From Lepagella muris (GTDB lineage Bacteria; Bacteroidota; Bacteroidia; Bacteroidales; Muribaculaceae): a DNA stretch of 64,000 nucleotides. The notes under the pieces were generated by a model, which saw only the letters and a list, made by a program, of their open reading frames with translations, was not told the origin of the DNA and made no database searches. Both the position numbers and the translations under genes were made by a program. The DNA is taken from NCBI RefSeq assembly GCF_004793975.1, contig NZ_SRYB01000004.1, positions 1-64,000 on the forward strand, given 5' to 3'. Shown piece by piece: positions 41,001-49,218 of the stretch (position 1 is its first letter; every line of letters begins with the position of its first letter).

Positions 41001-41292
41001 CCATTTCGATCCTGAGCTGAACAACTTTGATGCGGAATTTCCACGTATGGGTCTTGGCACCAACGATTTCGCCAACAACAATGAGCCGTCATCCTTCTGG
41101 CTCCGCAACGGTGATTTCCTCCGCCTCCGTAATCTTGAGCTCGGCTATTCCTTCCCGATCTGCCGAATCTACGTTCAGGGTATAAATCTCGTGAATTTCA
41201 CCTCATTCAAATACTGGGATCCGGAAATGGGATCTTGGAACAAATATCCTACCCAGTCGAGTGTGACAATCGGAGCACAGTTCAACCTCTAA
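38092..41292 (+). CDS. SusC/RagA family TonB-linked outer-membrane transporter
   Basis: This 1066-residue protein imports oligosaccharides across the outer membrane with its SusD partner. After a signal peptide and low-complexity stretch it has a carboxypeptidase-regulatory-like domain (about residues 60-130: IEGTVVDKTTGEPLIGATI, VILMVSYVGYQPKEV). Next come a TonB-box/plug segment (LNEVVVTGTGVQKKVSVTGAI, with plug motif SATAIYGARGANGVMIITTK near 246-265) and a large beta barrel ending in QSSVTIGAQFNL. A DGRIDTDDQ calcium-like motif near residue 893 is typical. It is the first gene of a nine-gene co-oriented locus; SusD follows after 16 bases. Confidence 0.95.
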   Translation: MRKEIKLTLAVAATLSVFDVAGVRAHDTESGGFLMTHAEVSTGSPAPQSTNAATRTIEGTVVDKTTGEPLIGATIQVKGQPTSGTVTDVDGHFKLSYKTQKKDVILMVSYVGYQPKEVPVEGVTDLKIELDASAQSLNEVVVTGTGVQKKVSVTGAISSVSGAELKTSASTLTQNLAGKFAGVYANNTSGEPGSGAEFYIRGISNFAGKSATPLILLDDVEISAGDLNYIPAENIKSFSVLKDASATAIYGARGANGVMIITTKGGDYNTKTKINVTLENSFNFMGKLPEFADGATYMEMWNKASLYRNPNEPLKYTDEMIERTRSGINPYLYPDVDWQNVLFKKMAMRQRGNVNVSGGGSKVKYYMSLEFLHETGHYKTEKLYSWNNQLQNYNYTFQNNISYKLTPTTTISMNMNAQIHQNTRPNVNADNFFASVMDMTPVEFPTTFPAREGIDHVMFGCYDKGGGNFSDNPYAQLRTSFRQENSNTVNTVIKLNQDLDMITKGLNFNVWVNFKSWSWSGYTRSVEPYLYYINSSHQATEDWQDTMFMPLRAGTSGSKYISQSDISKASDNTFELQANLNWLRSFGEHELNAVAIYRMREYRNKVLPNRNQGISGRVTYDYGHKYLAEFNFGYNGTERLAKGYRFGFFPAGSIGWVISNENFWAPISPVVSYFKVRGSYGLVGSDDMTPVGSNLYFFYYDQIYQNNLSALGFQTGAGASLGVSESFGGPQMIYYGLTNLGWEKVKKFDVGVDIRLFEDLNITLDYFCDKRYDILMARQSWPSSLGYGAATPYGPVGRITNKGVEGSVTYSKALTSDLSVSFNGNFTYNKNVLVEGDELQYKYPWLYSTNLPLNYMRGYVAEGLFQSEEEIANSPTQDLGSRVMVGDIKYRDLNGDGRIDTDDQTMLSSYGTTPRLQYGFGATVNWKRWDFGFFFTGSAKRKIMINNMQPFSAHGWGGSPRNVMQWVVDNHFDPELNNFDAEFPRMGLGTNDFANNNEPSSFWLRNGDFLRLRNLELGYSFPICRIYVQGINLVNFTSFKYWDPEMGSWNKYPTQSSVTIGAQFNL

Positions 41293-41308
41293 TAAAACAG
41301 ATAAACTC

Positions 41309-43342
41309 ATGAAACTACATAATATTTTACAGAAAACCTTGTCAGTCACTGCTATTGCAGTAATGCTGGGATTCTCATCATGCAATTACCTTGATGTGGT
41401 GCCACCGGAGCAGGTAGGTGTGGACGATGCCATGGGGAGTCACAACAATGCCTACGGTTTCCTCTTCTCTTGTTATAATGCTTTCACCTCGAATGAATAC
41501 AGCGAACTCCCCTACGGTTGGGATCGTGGAGAACTCTGTACGACAACAGATGACGTTATCAATCCTTACGGTTGGGCTTCCGATCCGGGACTGAACTCAC
41601 TCGCCGGCAGAGTGCTTATGAATAATCAGACAGCAGCCAACGCTATCGATGTGTGGGGACATTTCTATGATGGTATAGGACAATGCCTTCTTTTCCTTGA
41701 GAAACTCGATAGCTGTGATCCTTTGGGAAAAGGCTATATAACGCAAGCTGAATATACGGAATGGAAAGCGGAGGCAAAGGCTTTGATAGCATACTATCAT
41801 TACCTGCTTCTCCGTCGCTATGGTCCGATTGTGATTCTTGAGGAGAAACCCGGACTCGGTACGTCTTCATCGGGTTTCAATGGACGTTACCATTTCGACT
41901 ACTGCGTTGATTGGATTGCTGACAAACTTGATGAGGCTGCTAAAGAGCTTCCCGCAACAAGACCGAATGCAGAGATCGGACGAATGACCTCCACTATATG
42001 CAAGGCGATTAAGGCAAATATGTTCCTGTTGGCTGCATCTCCTCTGTGGAATGGAAGTTTCCCATACTCAAATTTCAGCAATACCTCTTTTGAGACTCCG
42101 GGTTATGGACTTGAGCTTGTCAGCAGGACAAACGACCCCTCCAAATGGCAGCGTGCATACGATGCAGCTGATGAAGCTATCAAATATGCCGAGTCAGCCG
42201 GTCAGCGCAAGATGTTTACGGATGATTTCGTAGTGAGTGGCTTTGACCTTGACGATATATATATTCCCGGAGATGTTGACGATGAGTTCCGTCATGCAGT
42301 ATGGAGAATGAGATATATGCTCTGGTGTGGTGCCGGAGAGGGTAATACCGAGGCAATACATGAGATATATGGCAAAAACCTGCACTCCTTCCAGTATCCT
42401 ATGTGGCCGAGAACATGCCAGCAGTCAGACGTGCCGCGTGGTGGCTATGGAGCGTATGCCCCGATGCTGAATGGTGTCCTCGCGTTCCTTACCAAAGATG
42501 GCTATACCCCCAGCACCGACCCCAACTTCATTCCTGAGTCGGAATGGTATAAGGCAGCCGGAATAGAGAATGAGACACCGGATCCCAAAGATCCCAACCA
42601 GATGCGTTTTCGCGACAGAATCATCAATCTCCACGTTAATCGTGAACCTCGTTTCTATGCGTGGATAGGCTTTGACGGTGGCGACTATAGCCTCGTGATC
42701 CGTAACGGTTATCCGGTTCATATCAATCTCCTTCAGTGGCATAATCCGAATAATCTCAACGACATCATTGACTACCACGGCTATGATCCCGCACAGACCA
42801 ACCGCGACAACTGCCCGACAGGATATTTCCTCCAGAAATTCTTGGATCCACGTATGAGATTTGCTGATAACCGCTGGGCTTATCAGGATAGCAAGAACGC
42901 AACAATCAAGCTTATACGTCTTGCAGAGATCTATTTGGACCGTGCGGAGTGTGCCGCTCATCTCAACAAGACAGATCAGGCTATATCTGACGTAAATGTG
43001 ATTCGTGCGCGTGCCGGGGTGAAGCCGTTGACCACCTCAATGATAGGCGCAGGGGGCATGTCGCTCCTCGATTGGGTACTCAACGAACGTCGCGTCGAGT
43101 TCTTCTCAGAGTCTCAAAGATATTTCGATATCCGCAGATACGTGGTGGGTGAGAAATATCTCGGCTACGGCAAGAGAAAGGGTCTGAACTCACTTGTGGG
43201 AGAATTTCCGACGTTTGAAGAATTCAATAGACCAGTCGCACTCCCTTATCCCTACACATGGGCTAACCGCCTCTATCTCTCCCCCATTCCGCAGGATGAG
43301 GTGTATGCAAATCCGCAATGTGTGCAGAATCCCGGTTATTAA
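41309..43342 (+). CDS. SusD/RagB family nutrient-binding outer-membrane lipoprotein
   Basis: This 677-residue lipoprotein has a signal and lipobox (LGFSSC, Cys26) and then the NYLDVVPPEQ start common to SusD-like proteins. Tetratricopeptide-like helices follow (KAEAKALIAYYHYLLLRRYGPIVI), then the C-terminal family motif (LIRLAEIYLDRAECAAHLNKTDQAISDVNVIRARAG, LNERRVEFFSESQRYFDIRRY). It forms the lid of the SusC transporter and binds glycan at the cell surface. The glycan is inferred from the downstream enzymes to be a galactose-capped O-glycan. Confidence 0.95.
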   Translation: MKLHNILQKTLSVTAIAVMLGFSSCNYLDVVPPEQVGVDDAMGSHNNAYGFLFSCYNAFTSNEYSELPYGWDRGELCTTTDDVINPYGWASDPGLNSLAGRVLMNNQTAANAIDVWGHFYDGIGQCLLFLEKLDSCDPLGKGYITQAEYTEWKAEAKALIAYYHYLLLRRYGPIVILEEKPGLGTSSSGFNGRYHFDYCVDWIADKLDEAAKELPATRPNAEIGRMTSTICKAIKANMFLLAASPLWNGSFPYSNFSNTSFETPGYGLELVSRTNDPSKWQRAYDAADEAIKYAESAGQRKMFTDDFVVSGFDLDDIYIPGDVDDEFRHAVWRMRYMLWCGAGEGNTEAIHEIYGKNLHSFQYPMWPRTCQQSDVPRGGYGAYAPMLNGVLAFLTKDGYTPSTDPNFIPESEWYKAAGIENETPDPKDPNQMRFRDRIINLHVNREPRFYAWIGFDGGDYSLVIRNGYPVHINLLQWHNPNNLNDIIDYHGYDPAQTNRDNCPTGYFLQKFLDPRMRFADNRWAYQDSKNATIKLIRLAEIYLDRAECAAHLNKTDQAISDVNVIRARAGVKPLTTSMIGAGGMSLLDWVLNERRVEFFSESQRYFDIRRYVVGEKYLGYGKRKGLNSLVGEFPTFEEFNRPVALPYPYTWANRLYLSPIPQDEVYANPQCVQNPGY

Positions 43343-43376
43343 TTACTTGTCGGATCAACTCTAAAAAGAACCTGTT

Positions 43377-44756
43377 ATGAAAACAACAAAATATATATTG
43401 CTTACGGCAGTGGGAATGCTCCTTATCGGGGGCTCCTGCTCCGAGACATACGATATCTACCCTGAGGAGTATTCCAAGGTGGTGAGATTAAAATCAAGTG
43501 GTGCGCAGGAGATTACAGTCTATTCCCCACATGCTGTCACGGTATGCCCGGTGACAGTCCAGAAGGGGGGATGGAATCCTGAGACTGACGCGACCGCTAC
43601 GTTGAGAATAATGACGGAGGCAGAATTCAATGACTACCTTCTTGAATCGGGTGCGGGCTACTCCTATATACCCTCCTCATGCTACTCATTCAGCGACGGC
43701 ACAGGGGCTACGCAGACAACAGTGTCGTTCAATGGCGATGTAAGATACCAGACTGTGAACCTGAATCTTTATCCGCCTAAGATAGGGGAGTTTCTTGAGA
43801 CGTATACAGATGCGTCGCGCACTCCGGTGATTCCGGTGATTCTTGAAAGCCAGGATGCAGGCATAGATATGGAGAGCCGGGAACTCTTCATCATGCCGAA
43901 TTATGCCGAGCCTTCTGTCGGCTTCCAGAACGGAGGGTTGCAGGTGCTGCCGGACGGAACGGATTCCTATCAGCTGAAGATAGGCTTCCCATTTACATCC
44001 GAATGGGATGTGAACTGTAAGATTGAGGTAGACCCGTCTGCCCTTGATGCCTACAACAAGGCGAACGGCACTTCATACGGTCTTATGCCGGAGGGTTCGT
44101 ATAGCGGAGTCGGAGATGTGAAGATTGCAAATGGTGAGGAATATGCCACACTCGACATCAAACTTGATCTCGTCAAGGCACTCTTCCGCAATGCACTCCC
44201 CTTGCGTATCACGAGCATTGACGCTGATGGTTTCACAATTTCGGAGACTCCCGCAGTCATAGCCATTGACAATGCTGCCGGCTACAAGATAAACCTTACA
44301 GCCGACGACATTAGTTCAAATGATGTGTATGAGAATGACGGTGCCGGCATCCCCGGTCTTGTGGATGGCGATCTTAACACCTATTGTCATGGCTACTATT
44401 GGACACGGGATCTTTCCGAGCCTTTTGGCGCATGGATACAGATCCAGCTTCCGGAAGAGGCATCTCAGGTGGCGTTGGATATCTATAACCGCAGGTCGTA
44501 CAACAACGGACATATCAAGCGTGTTCAGCTTATGGCAAGTAATCCGGAGACCGGCGAATGGGAAATATTCTCCGATAGCAATGCCTACGAAAATGTGCTG
44601 ACAGACAAGGAATCTGTAGGCTACTTCGGATCTTTCCAGGCTCCTTTCAAGTTCAAATCATTCGTGATGCGAATCTATGAGGCCGATGGCGGAAACCTTA
44701 TCGGCAATACGAGTGCCTTCTGGAGCATGGGAGAGCTTGTGGTCTATGCCAAATAA
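43377..44756 (+). CDS. DUF1735 domain lipoprotein with C-terminal F5/8 type C-like domain
   Basis: This 459-residue lipoprotein (lipobox IGGSC) has an N-terminal DUF1735/BT_3987-like domain (about residues 25-170) and a second similar repeat (FPFTSEWDVNCKIEVDPSALDAYNKANGTSYGLMPEGSY). A C-terminal discoidin-like domain follows (about 320-459: GLVDGDLNTYCHGYYW, WIQIQLPEEASQVALDIYNRR, AFWSMGELVVYAK). This layout is characteristic of surface glycan-binding proteins encoded after susD. It likely helps capture the substrate. It is followed by a GGGAGG-type hairpin that may lower expression of downstream genes. Confidence 0.82.
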   Translation: MKTTKYILLTAVGMLLIGGSCSETYDIYPEEYSKVVRLKSSGAQEITVYSPHAVTVCPVTVQKGGWNPETDATATLRIMTEAEFNDYLLESGAGYSYIPSSCYSFSDGTGATQTTVSFNGDVRYQTVNLNLYPPKIGEFLETYTDASRTPVIPVILESQDAGIDMESRELFIMPNYAEPSVGFQNGGLQVLPDGTDSYQLKIGFPFTSEWDVNCKIEVDPSALDAYNKANGTSYGLMPEGSYSGVGDVKIANGEEYATLDIKLDLVKALFRNALPLRITSIDADGFTISETPAVIAIDNAAGYKINLTADDISSNDVYENDGAGIPGLVDGDLNTYCHGYYWTRDLSEPFGAWIQIQLPEEASQVALDIYNRRSYNNGHIKRVQLMASNPETGEWEIFSDSNAYENVLTDKESVGYFGSFQAPFKFKSFVMRIYEADGGNLIGNTSAFWSMGELVVYAK

Positions 44757-44809
44757 ATATTAAATCGCGTTTTTAGGAAATATCAGGTAATCTTAAGGTA
44801 ATTATATTC

Positions 44810-44840
44810 AAGGGAGGGGGTGGTCTCCATCTCCTCCCTT
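44810..44840 (+). terminator. Hairpin between the surface-binding and M60 peptidase genes
   Basis: An 8-bp stem (AAGGGAGG, 44810-44817, with 44833-44840) with a G-rich/C-rich interior lies 54 bases after the DUF1735 gene. It is followed by only weak T content. It may attenuate transcription inside the PUL. Confidence 0.5.
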
Positions 44841-44900
44841 CTATAAAATACCGAAAACGCTCTCCCGGTCATAATGACTTAAATAACCCAAATAATCATC

Positions 44901-47498
44901 ATGAAAACTTTAGCTCAAAAAATGGCGGTATACTTCCTTGCAGTCTACTCTTTGCTGCTTATGGCCTGCTCATCCGATAAAGATATATCACCGCAAGGTG
45001 GTACGGAACAGTTTACGATTGAAGCTGCCTACAGAAATGTAGAGGTGGATCGTCCGGCAGTCACACTCCAGATCCCCGTGAAAACGAACCTGTCTCTCGA
45101 TAAATGGAATGTAAGCCAGGAGGGGACGTGGTTCACAGCCTCAAAAGGGGAAGACTCCGAGAAAGTCCCCTATATTGAAATCAAAGTGCGTGAGAACACC
45201 ACCGGAGAGAAACGGATGGGGACAATCACCGCACGCACGGAGTCAAAACTCAATTCCCAACAGATCAGCATCATCCAGCACAGCGACGGACAGAGCGTGG
45301 CTGAGGATATTCGGGTGAAGCCTATAGATGCCAAGGCATCCTCATGGGAGACTGCCCACTCCAATCAGGGCATCGACATGACAATAGACGGTGACTACTC
45401 CACCCATTTCCATTCACCTTGGAACGGGACTAAATTCCCTATAACACTGGAATATTTCTTCAATGGCGATAACGTCATCGACTATATAATCTATCATTCC
45501 CGCAACGGAAACGGTAATTTCGGTAAATTCACGCTATACGTGGCAACCGATGCATCACACACTTATTCTAAAGTAGACGACTACGATTTCTATGAGAACA
45601 ATGCTCCCTCCAAAATAGATCTGAAAGGCTCCATCAAGCCCACCGCAATCAAATTTGAGGTGAAGAGCGGATATAATGATTTTGTCAGCTGCGCCGAGAT
45701 GGAGTTTTGGCAGACCAATTCCACCAACACTCTCAATGATGAGGTTCTGACCGTATTCACCGATCTCTCCTGCTCAGAGTTGCGTAAGGATGTCACCGAC
45801 GAGAAAATCAACGCACTTAGCGACTATTTCTCACGTCTGGCAAAGATCCTGCGTGACAATTCCTATACCCCATTGGAGAAAGATTTCCGAATAAGAGACT
45901 ATGAGGCGTATTCAATTGCATCGGAATGGCGCAACAAGCTTATGACCCGCTGCTACTCCTCTCTTGACAATCCTACAGGTATGACAGTGAAAGCCGGAGA
46001 TGAGATAATCGTCTGCGTCGGCGATACCCATGGAAATTCTGTCGCACTGCAATGTCTCGGTGAAGAGCTTGTGAAGGATGACAGGGGCAACTATTACCAG
46101 CCGGCAGAGTCGGGCGACACTTACCTGCTGAAGGAGGGTGTCAACAAGGTTAAGATAAGGAATGAAGGACAGTTGTTTGTCATGTACAACGTGCCTGACA
46201 TACTTTCAGCCGATGCCAAGCCGATAAGGATTCATTTCCCGCCCGGCGCAGCAGTGGTCAACGGTTTCTTTGATCTCAAGGAGCATAAGACTGATGATAA
46301 ATATGCCGAAATAATCGCCAATGCCAGCCATAAATATTTCTGTGTGCGCGGCAACACATTCATCATGTATTTCAGCCGCACCAAGATGCCACAGAACAAA
46401 ATCATAGATGCCCTCGACCTATGGGACAGCATAGCGGAATGGGAGCAGGAATTCTGCGGTATTGATGAGTTTCGCGGAGAGGGTGGAAGATTCAACAACC
46501 ACCTCTACGGCATGTCGCCGGAAGCCGACAACAATCAGCTTCATCTTTGGGCATCTGAGTATCGTATGGCGTTCATCTACACCGTGCTCGGAAAAATCCT
46601 CATCAGCAAGGAGGAGGCAAATTCAAGTGTAGGTTCCACATGGGGAGCCGCCCATGAGATGGGACACGTACACCAGCAGGCAATCAACTGGGATCTCTGC
46701 ACAGAGACTTCCGCGAATGTGTTCGCGCATTACGTATGTGAAAGATTGGGTAAGTACACATCCCACGGTCCCGGTCTGCGTCGCCTTGCCATAGCAAGGA
46801 AGAATAATGGAGGGTCATGGTTTGACATCTGTGTCAACTCCGCAAACTATAATCATATCAACAATAGAATGTGGTGGCAGCTCTATATCTACTATACTAA
46901 AGTGCGCGGTATGGATAAGTTCTATGCCAACGTCTTCAAGGAGATGAGAGAGGTCAATATTGATCCTTATGATCGTCCGGGAGAGAAGCAGATGGAGTTT
47001 ATCAAGGCATGTTCAAAGGTGGCGGGTGAGGATCTGAGTGAATTCTTTGACCTCTGGGGTCTTTTTGTCCCGACAAATGAGACATCACCCTATACATTGA
47101 AGGTGACTTCCGACATGGTGACGAGCACCAAAGAGTATCTCAGCCAGTTCCCCAAGCCGAAACATGCGCTCCAGTATATCGAAGACCGCAAGATGGTGGG
47201 TTATCTTGACGGCGACTTTGACCGTGCCGACATTGGAGACCTCGGTTTCTTCGATACTTTCAAGGAGAATCCTCAGCTTTCAGAGAATATCTCCGCGACT
47301 GTGTCGGGCAGGACTGTGACGGTGAGCAATGCATCGGAGGCAGTGGCGATCGAGATAAGGAGATCGGATGAGTCGGGCGATATTGTGTTCTTCAGCAATT
47401 TCACCACATTCGAGATACCCTCCGACGTCAACACCAACGGCTGCCGCATCTATGCGGTCAGGGCAAACGGCGATCGCCGTCACCTTGCCGATCTTTGA
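44901..47498 (+). CDS. M60 family (enhancin-like) metallopeptidase lipoprotein with BACON and F5/8 type C domains
   Basis: This 865-residue lipoprotein (lipobox LLLMAC, Cys22) has a BACON domain (about residues 38-128: FTIEAAYRNVEVDRPAVTL, KWNVSQEGTWFTAS), a discoidin domain (about 140-270) and a Peptidase_M60 domain (about 340-690). The catalytic zinc site is HEMGH (residues 585-589), and the downstream Glu lies in CTETSANVFAHYV. Characterised M60-like enzymes of gut Bacteroides are mucin O-glycopeptidases that cut beside glycosylated Ser/Thr, and BACON domains are often mucin-linked. It would expose or release O-glycopeptides for the locus hydrolases. A short beta domain follows to the C-terminus. 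Confidence 0.9.
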   Translation: MKTLAQKMAVYFLAVYSLLLMACSSDKDISPQGGTEQFTIEAAYRNVEVDRPAVTLQIPVKTNLSLDKWNVSQEGTWFTASKGEDSEKVPYIEIKVRENTTGEKRMGTITARTESKLNSQQISIIQHSDGQSVAEDIRVKPIDAKASSWETAHSNQGIDMTIDGDYSTHFHSPWNGTKFPITLEYFFNGDNVIDYIIYHSRNGNGNFGKFTLYVATDASHTYSKVDDYDFYENNAPSKIDLKGSIKPTAIKFEVKSGYNDFVSCAEMEFWQTNSTNTLNDEVLTVFTDLSCSELRKDVTDEKINALSDYFSRLAKILRDNSYTPLEKDFRIRDYEAYSIASEWRNKLMTRCYSSLDNPTGMTVKAGDEIIVCVGDTHGNSVALQCLGEELVKDDRGNYYQPAESGDTYLLKEGVNKVKIRNEGQLFVMYNVPDILSADAKPIRIHFPPGAAVVNGFFDLKEHKTDDKYAEIIANASHKYFCVRGNTFIMYFSRTKMPQNKIIDALDLWDSIAEWEQEFCGIDEFRGEGGRFNNHLYGMSPEADNNQLHLWASEYRMAFIYTVLGKILISKEEANSSVGSTWGAAHEMGHVHQQAINWDLCTETSANVFAHYVCERLGKYTSHGPGLRRLAIARKNNGGSWFDICVNSANYNHINNRMWWQLYIYYTKVRGMDKFYANVFKEMREVNIDPYDRPGEKQMEFIKACSKVAGEDLSEFFDLWGLFVPTNETSPYTLKVTSDMVTSTKEYLSQFPKPKHALQYIEDRKMVGYLDGDFDRADIGDLGFFDTFKENPQLSENISATVSGRTVTVSNASEAVAIEIRRSDESGDIVFFSNFTTFEIPSDVNTNGCRIYAVRANGDRRHLADL

Positions 47499-47554
47499 CC
47501 ATAAGGGGAAGATATGATCCCATCCTGATTTATTTATAATAAAAACCAGTACAC

Positions 47555-49174
47555 ATGAAACGCATTTTCATATCTGCGCTTGGCGTTGCCCTCATTCCCC
47601 TTGCGGGAATGGGGCAGTGTCCGGCAGAGAGAGACACACTGCCGAAAATCGATAACTCCAAATATATCCTCACACCTCCGGCACCTGCCACTCCGAGAAT
47701 CAACGGGGCGAAAGTGTTTGGTGCGCGTCCCGGTTCCAAATTCCTGTATCGTGTGCCCTGTACGGGTGAACGTCCGATGAAGTTTTCCGCAAGCGGGCTT
47801 CCCAAGGGACTCTCAATCGATCCGGAGAAGGGTCTGATTACCGGTGTCGTCAAGAAGCCGGGTGAATATCCGGTGGAGATAACGGCTTCCAATTCCAAGG
47901 GAACCACAACACGTTTGCTGACCATAAAGATCGGCGATGAGGTGGCACTGACCCCGCCCCTCGGATGGAGCAGCTGGAACTGCTGGGGACTTCTTATTGA
48001 TGAGGGACTCGTGAGGGAGACGGCAGCCTCTATGGTTGACAATGACCTCATCAACTATGGATGGAGCTATGTCAATATCGACGATGGCTGGCAGGGTTTG
48101 AGAGGTGGTAAGCATAATGCTATACAACCTAATCCGGAGAAATTCACCGACATGAAGAAACTTGCCGACGAGCTTCATTCGGAGGGGATGAGACTGGGCA
48201 TCTACTCTGCCCCATGGGTCGGCACTTATGCCGGATTCATCGGCAGCTACTCCGACAATCCGGAAGGGAGGTATGAATGGACAGTCAGGGATTCTCTGCC
48301 ATCGCTTCAGGAGGCATGGCCCGCACGCTATTACAACTGGCGTAACGGTAAGCACTCATTTGTGGCGAACGATGTGAAGCAATGGGAAGACTGGGGTATA
48401 GACTATCTTAAATATGACTGGACACCCAATCAGCTCTACTACGTGAAGGAGATGATTGATGCGTTGCGCTCCACGGATCGCGACATTCTCTTCGGAATGT
48501 CGAACGCCGCTCATTGGGGTGATGCCCCGCAATGGGCAAGATACCCTAACTGTTACCGCACGACCGGGGATATCCGCGACACCTGGGGCAACATGAGCCG
48601 TATCGGATTCCAGCAGCAGGATAAGTGGGCACCATTCAACGTGCCAGGTCATTGGGCTGATGCCGACATGATGGTGATCGGCGTAGTGGGCTGGGATGGT
48701 GAGCTTCATCACTCGCGTCTGACTCCCGATGAGCAATACACCCACGTGTCTTTATGGACAATACTTGCTTCACCGATGTTCTTAGGCTGCGATATGCAGC
48801 AGCTTGATGACTTCACCCTCAGCCTTTTGCGCAACAATGAGATTATTGAGGTGCATCAGGATGAACTGGGTTATCAGGGTTTCCCCTTCTTCAAGGATAA
48901 CCGCAGTGTGGTATATGCCAAACCGTTGGTAGATGGAAGCATGGCGGTCGGTCTTTTCAACTATGGCGACACCCCCCTTGACATGGTCATCTCCCCCTCT
49001 GATTTCGGGATAAGGGGTCAGCAGAAGATCCGCGATCTCTGGCGTCAGAAGGATGTGTGGGAGAAGGAGGCGAAGGAGAAGTTCACTGCCAATGTTGCGC
49101 CTCATGGAGTCGTGATGATAAAGATCTATCCCGGCAACAACCGTGGCGAGGAACCGGACGGAAAAGTCTACTGA
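47555..49174 (+). CDS. GH27 family alpha-galactosidase with N-terminal putative Ig domain
   Basis: This 539-residue exported enzyme has a signal peptide and then a putative Ig-like segment (about residues 45-135: GARPGSKFLYRVPCTGERPMKF, GVVKKPGEYPVEITASNSKG). The GH27 barrel starts at LGWSSWNCWG and includes YVNIDDGWQG. The nucleophile region is DYLKYDWTPN (Asp288), and the acid/base is in RTTGDIRDTW (Asp339). GH27 enzymes remove terminal alpha-galactose, or sometimes alpha-N-acetylgalactosamine, with retention. Together with GH110 and GH36 in the same locus, it suggests a substrate rich in alpha-galactosides. It lies 56 bases after the M60 gene. Confidence 0.9.
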   Translation: MKRIFISALGVALIPLAGMGQCPAERDTLPKIDNSKYILTPPAPATPRINGAKVFGARPGSKFLYRVPCTGERPMKFSASGLPKGLSIDPEKGLITGVVKKPGEYPVEITASNSKGTTTRLLTIKIGDEVALTPPLGWSSWNCWGLLIDEGLVRETAASMVDNDLINYGWSYVNIDDGWQGLRGGKHNAIQPNPEKFTDMKKLADELHSEGMRLGIYSAPWVGTYAGFIGSYSDNPEGRYEWTVRDSLPSLQEAWPARYYNWRNGKHSFVANDVKQWEDWGIDYLKYDWTPNQLYYVKEMIDALRSTDRDILFGMSNAAHWGDAPQWARYPNCYRTTGDIRDTWGNMSRIGFQQQDKWAPFNVPGHWADADMMVIGVVGWDGELHHSRLTPDEQYTHVSLWTILASPMFLGCDMQQLDDFTLSLLRNNEIIEVHQDELGYQGFPFFKDNRSVVYAKPLVDGSMAVGLFNYGDTPLDMVISPSDFGIRGQQKIRDLWRQKDVWEKEAKEKFTANVAPHGVVMIKIYPGNNRGEEPDGKVY

Positions 49175-49218
49175 TCCGTATTTTAAATTAAATAAAACAC
49201 CATAACAATCGTAACATC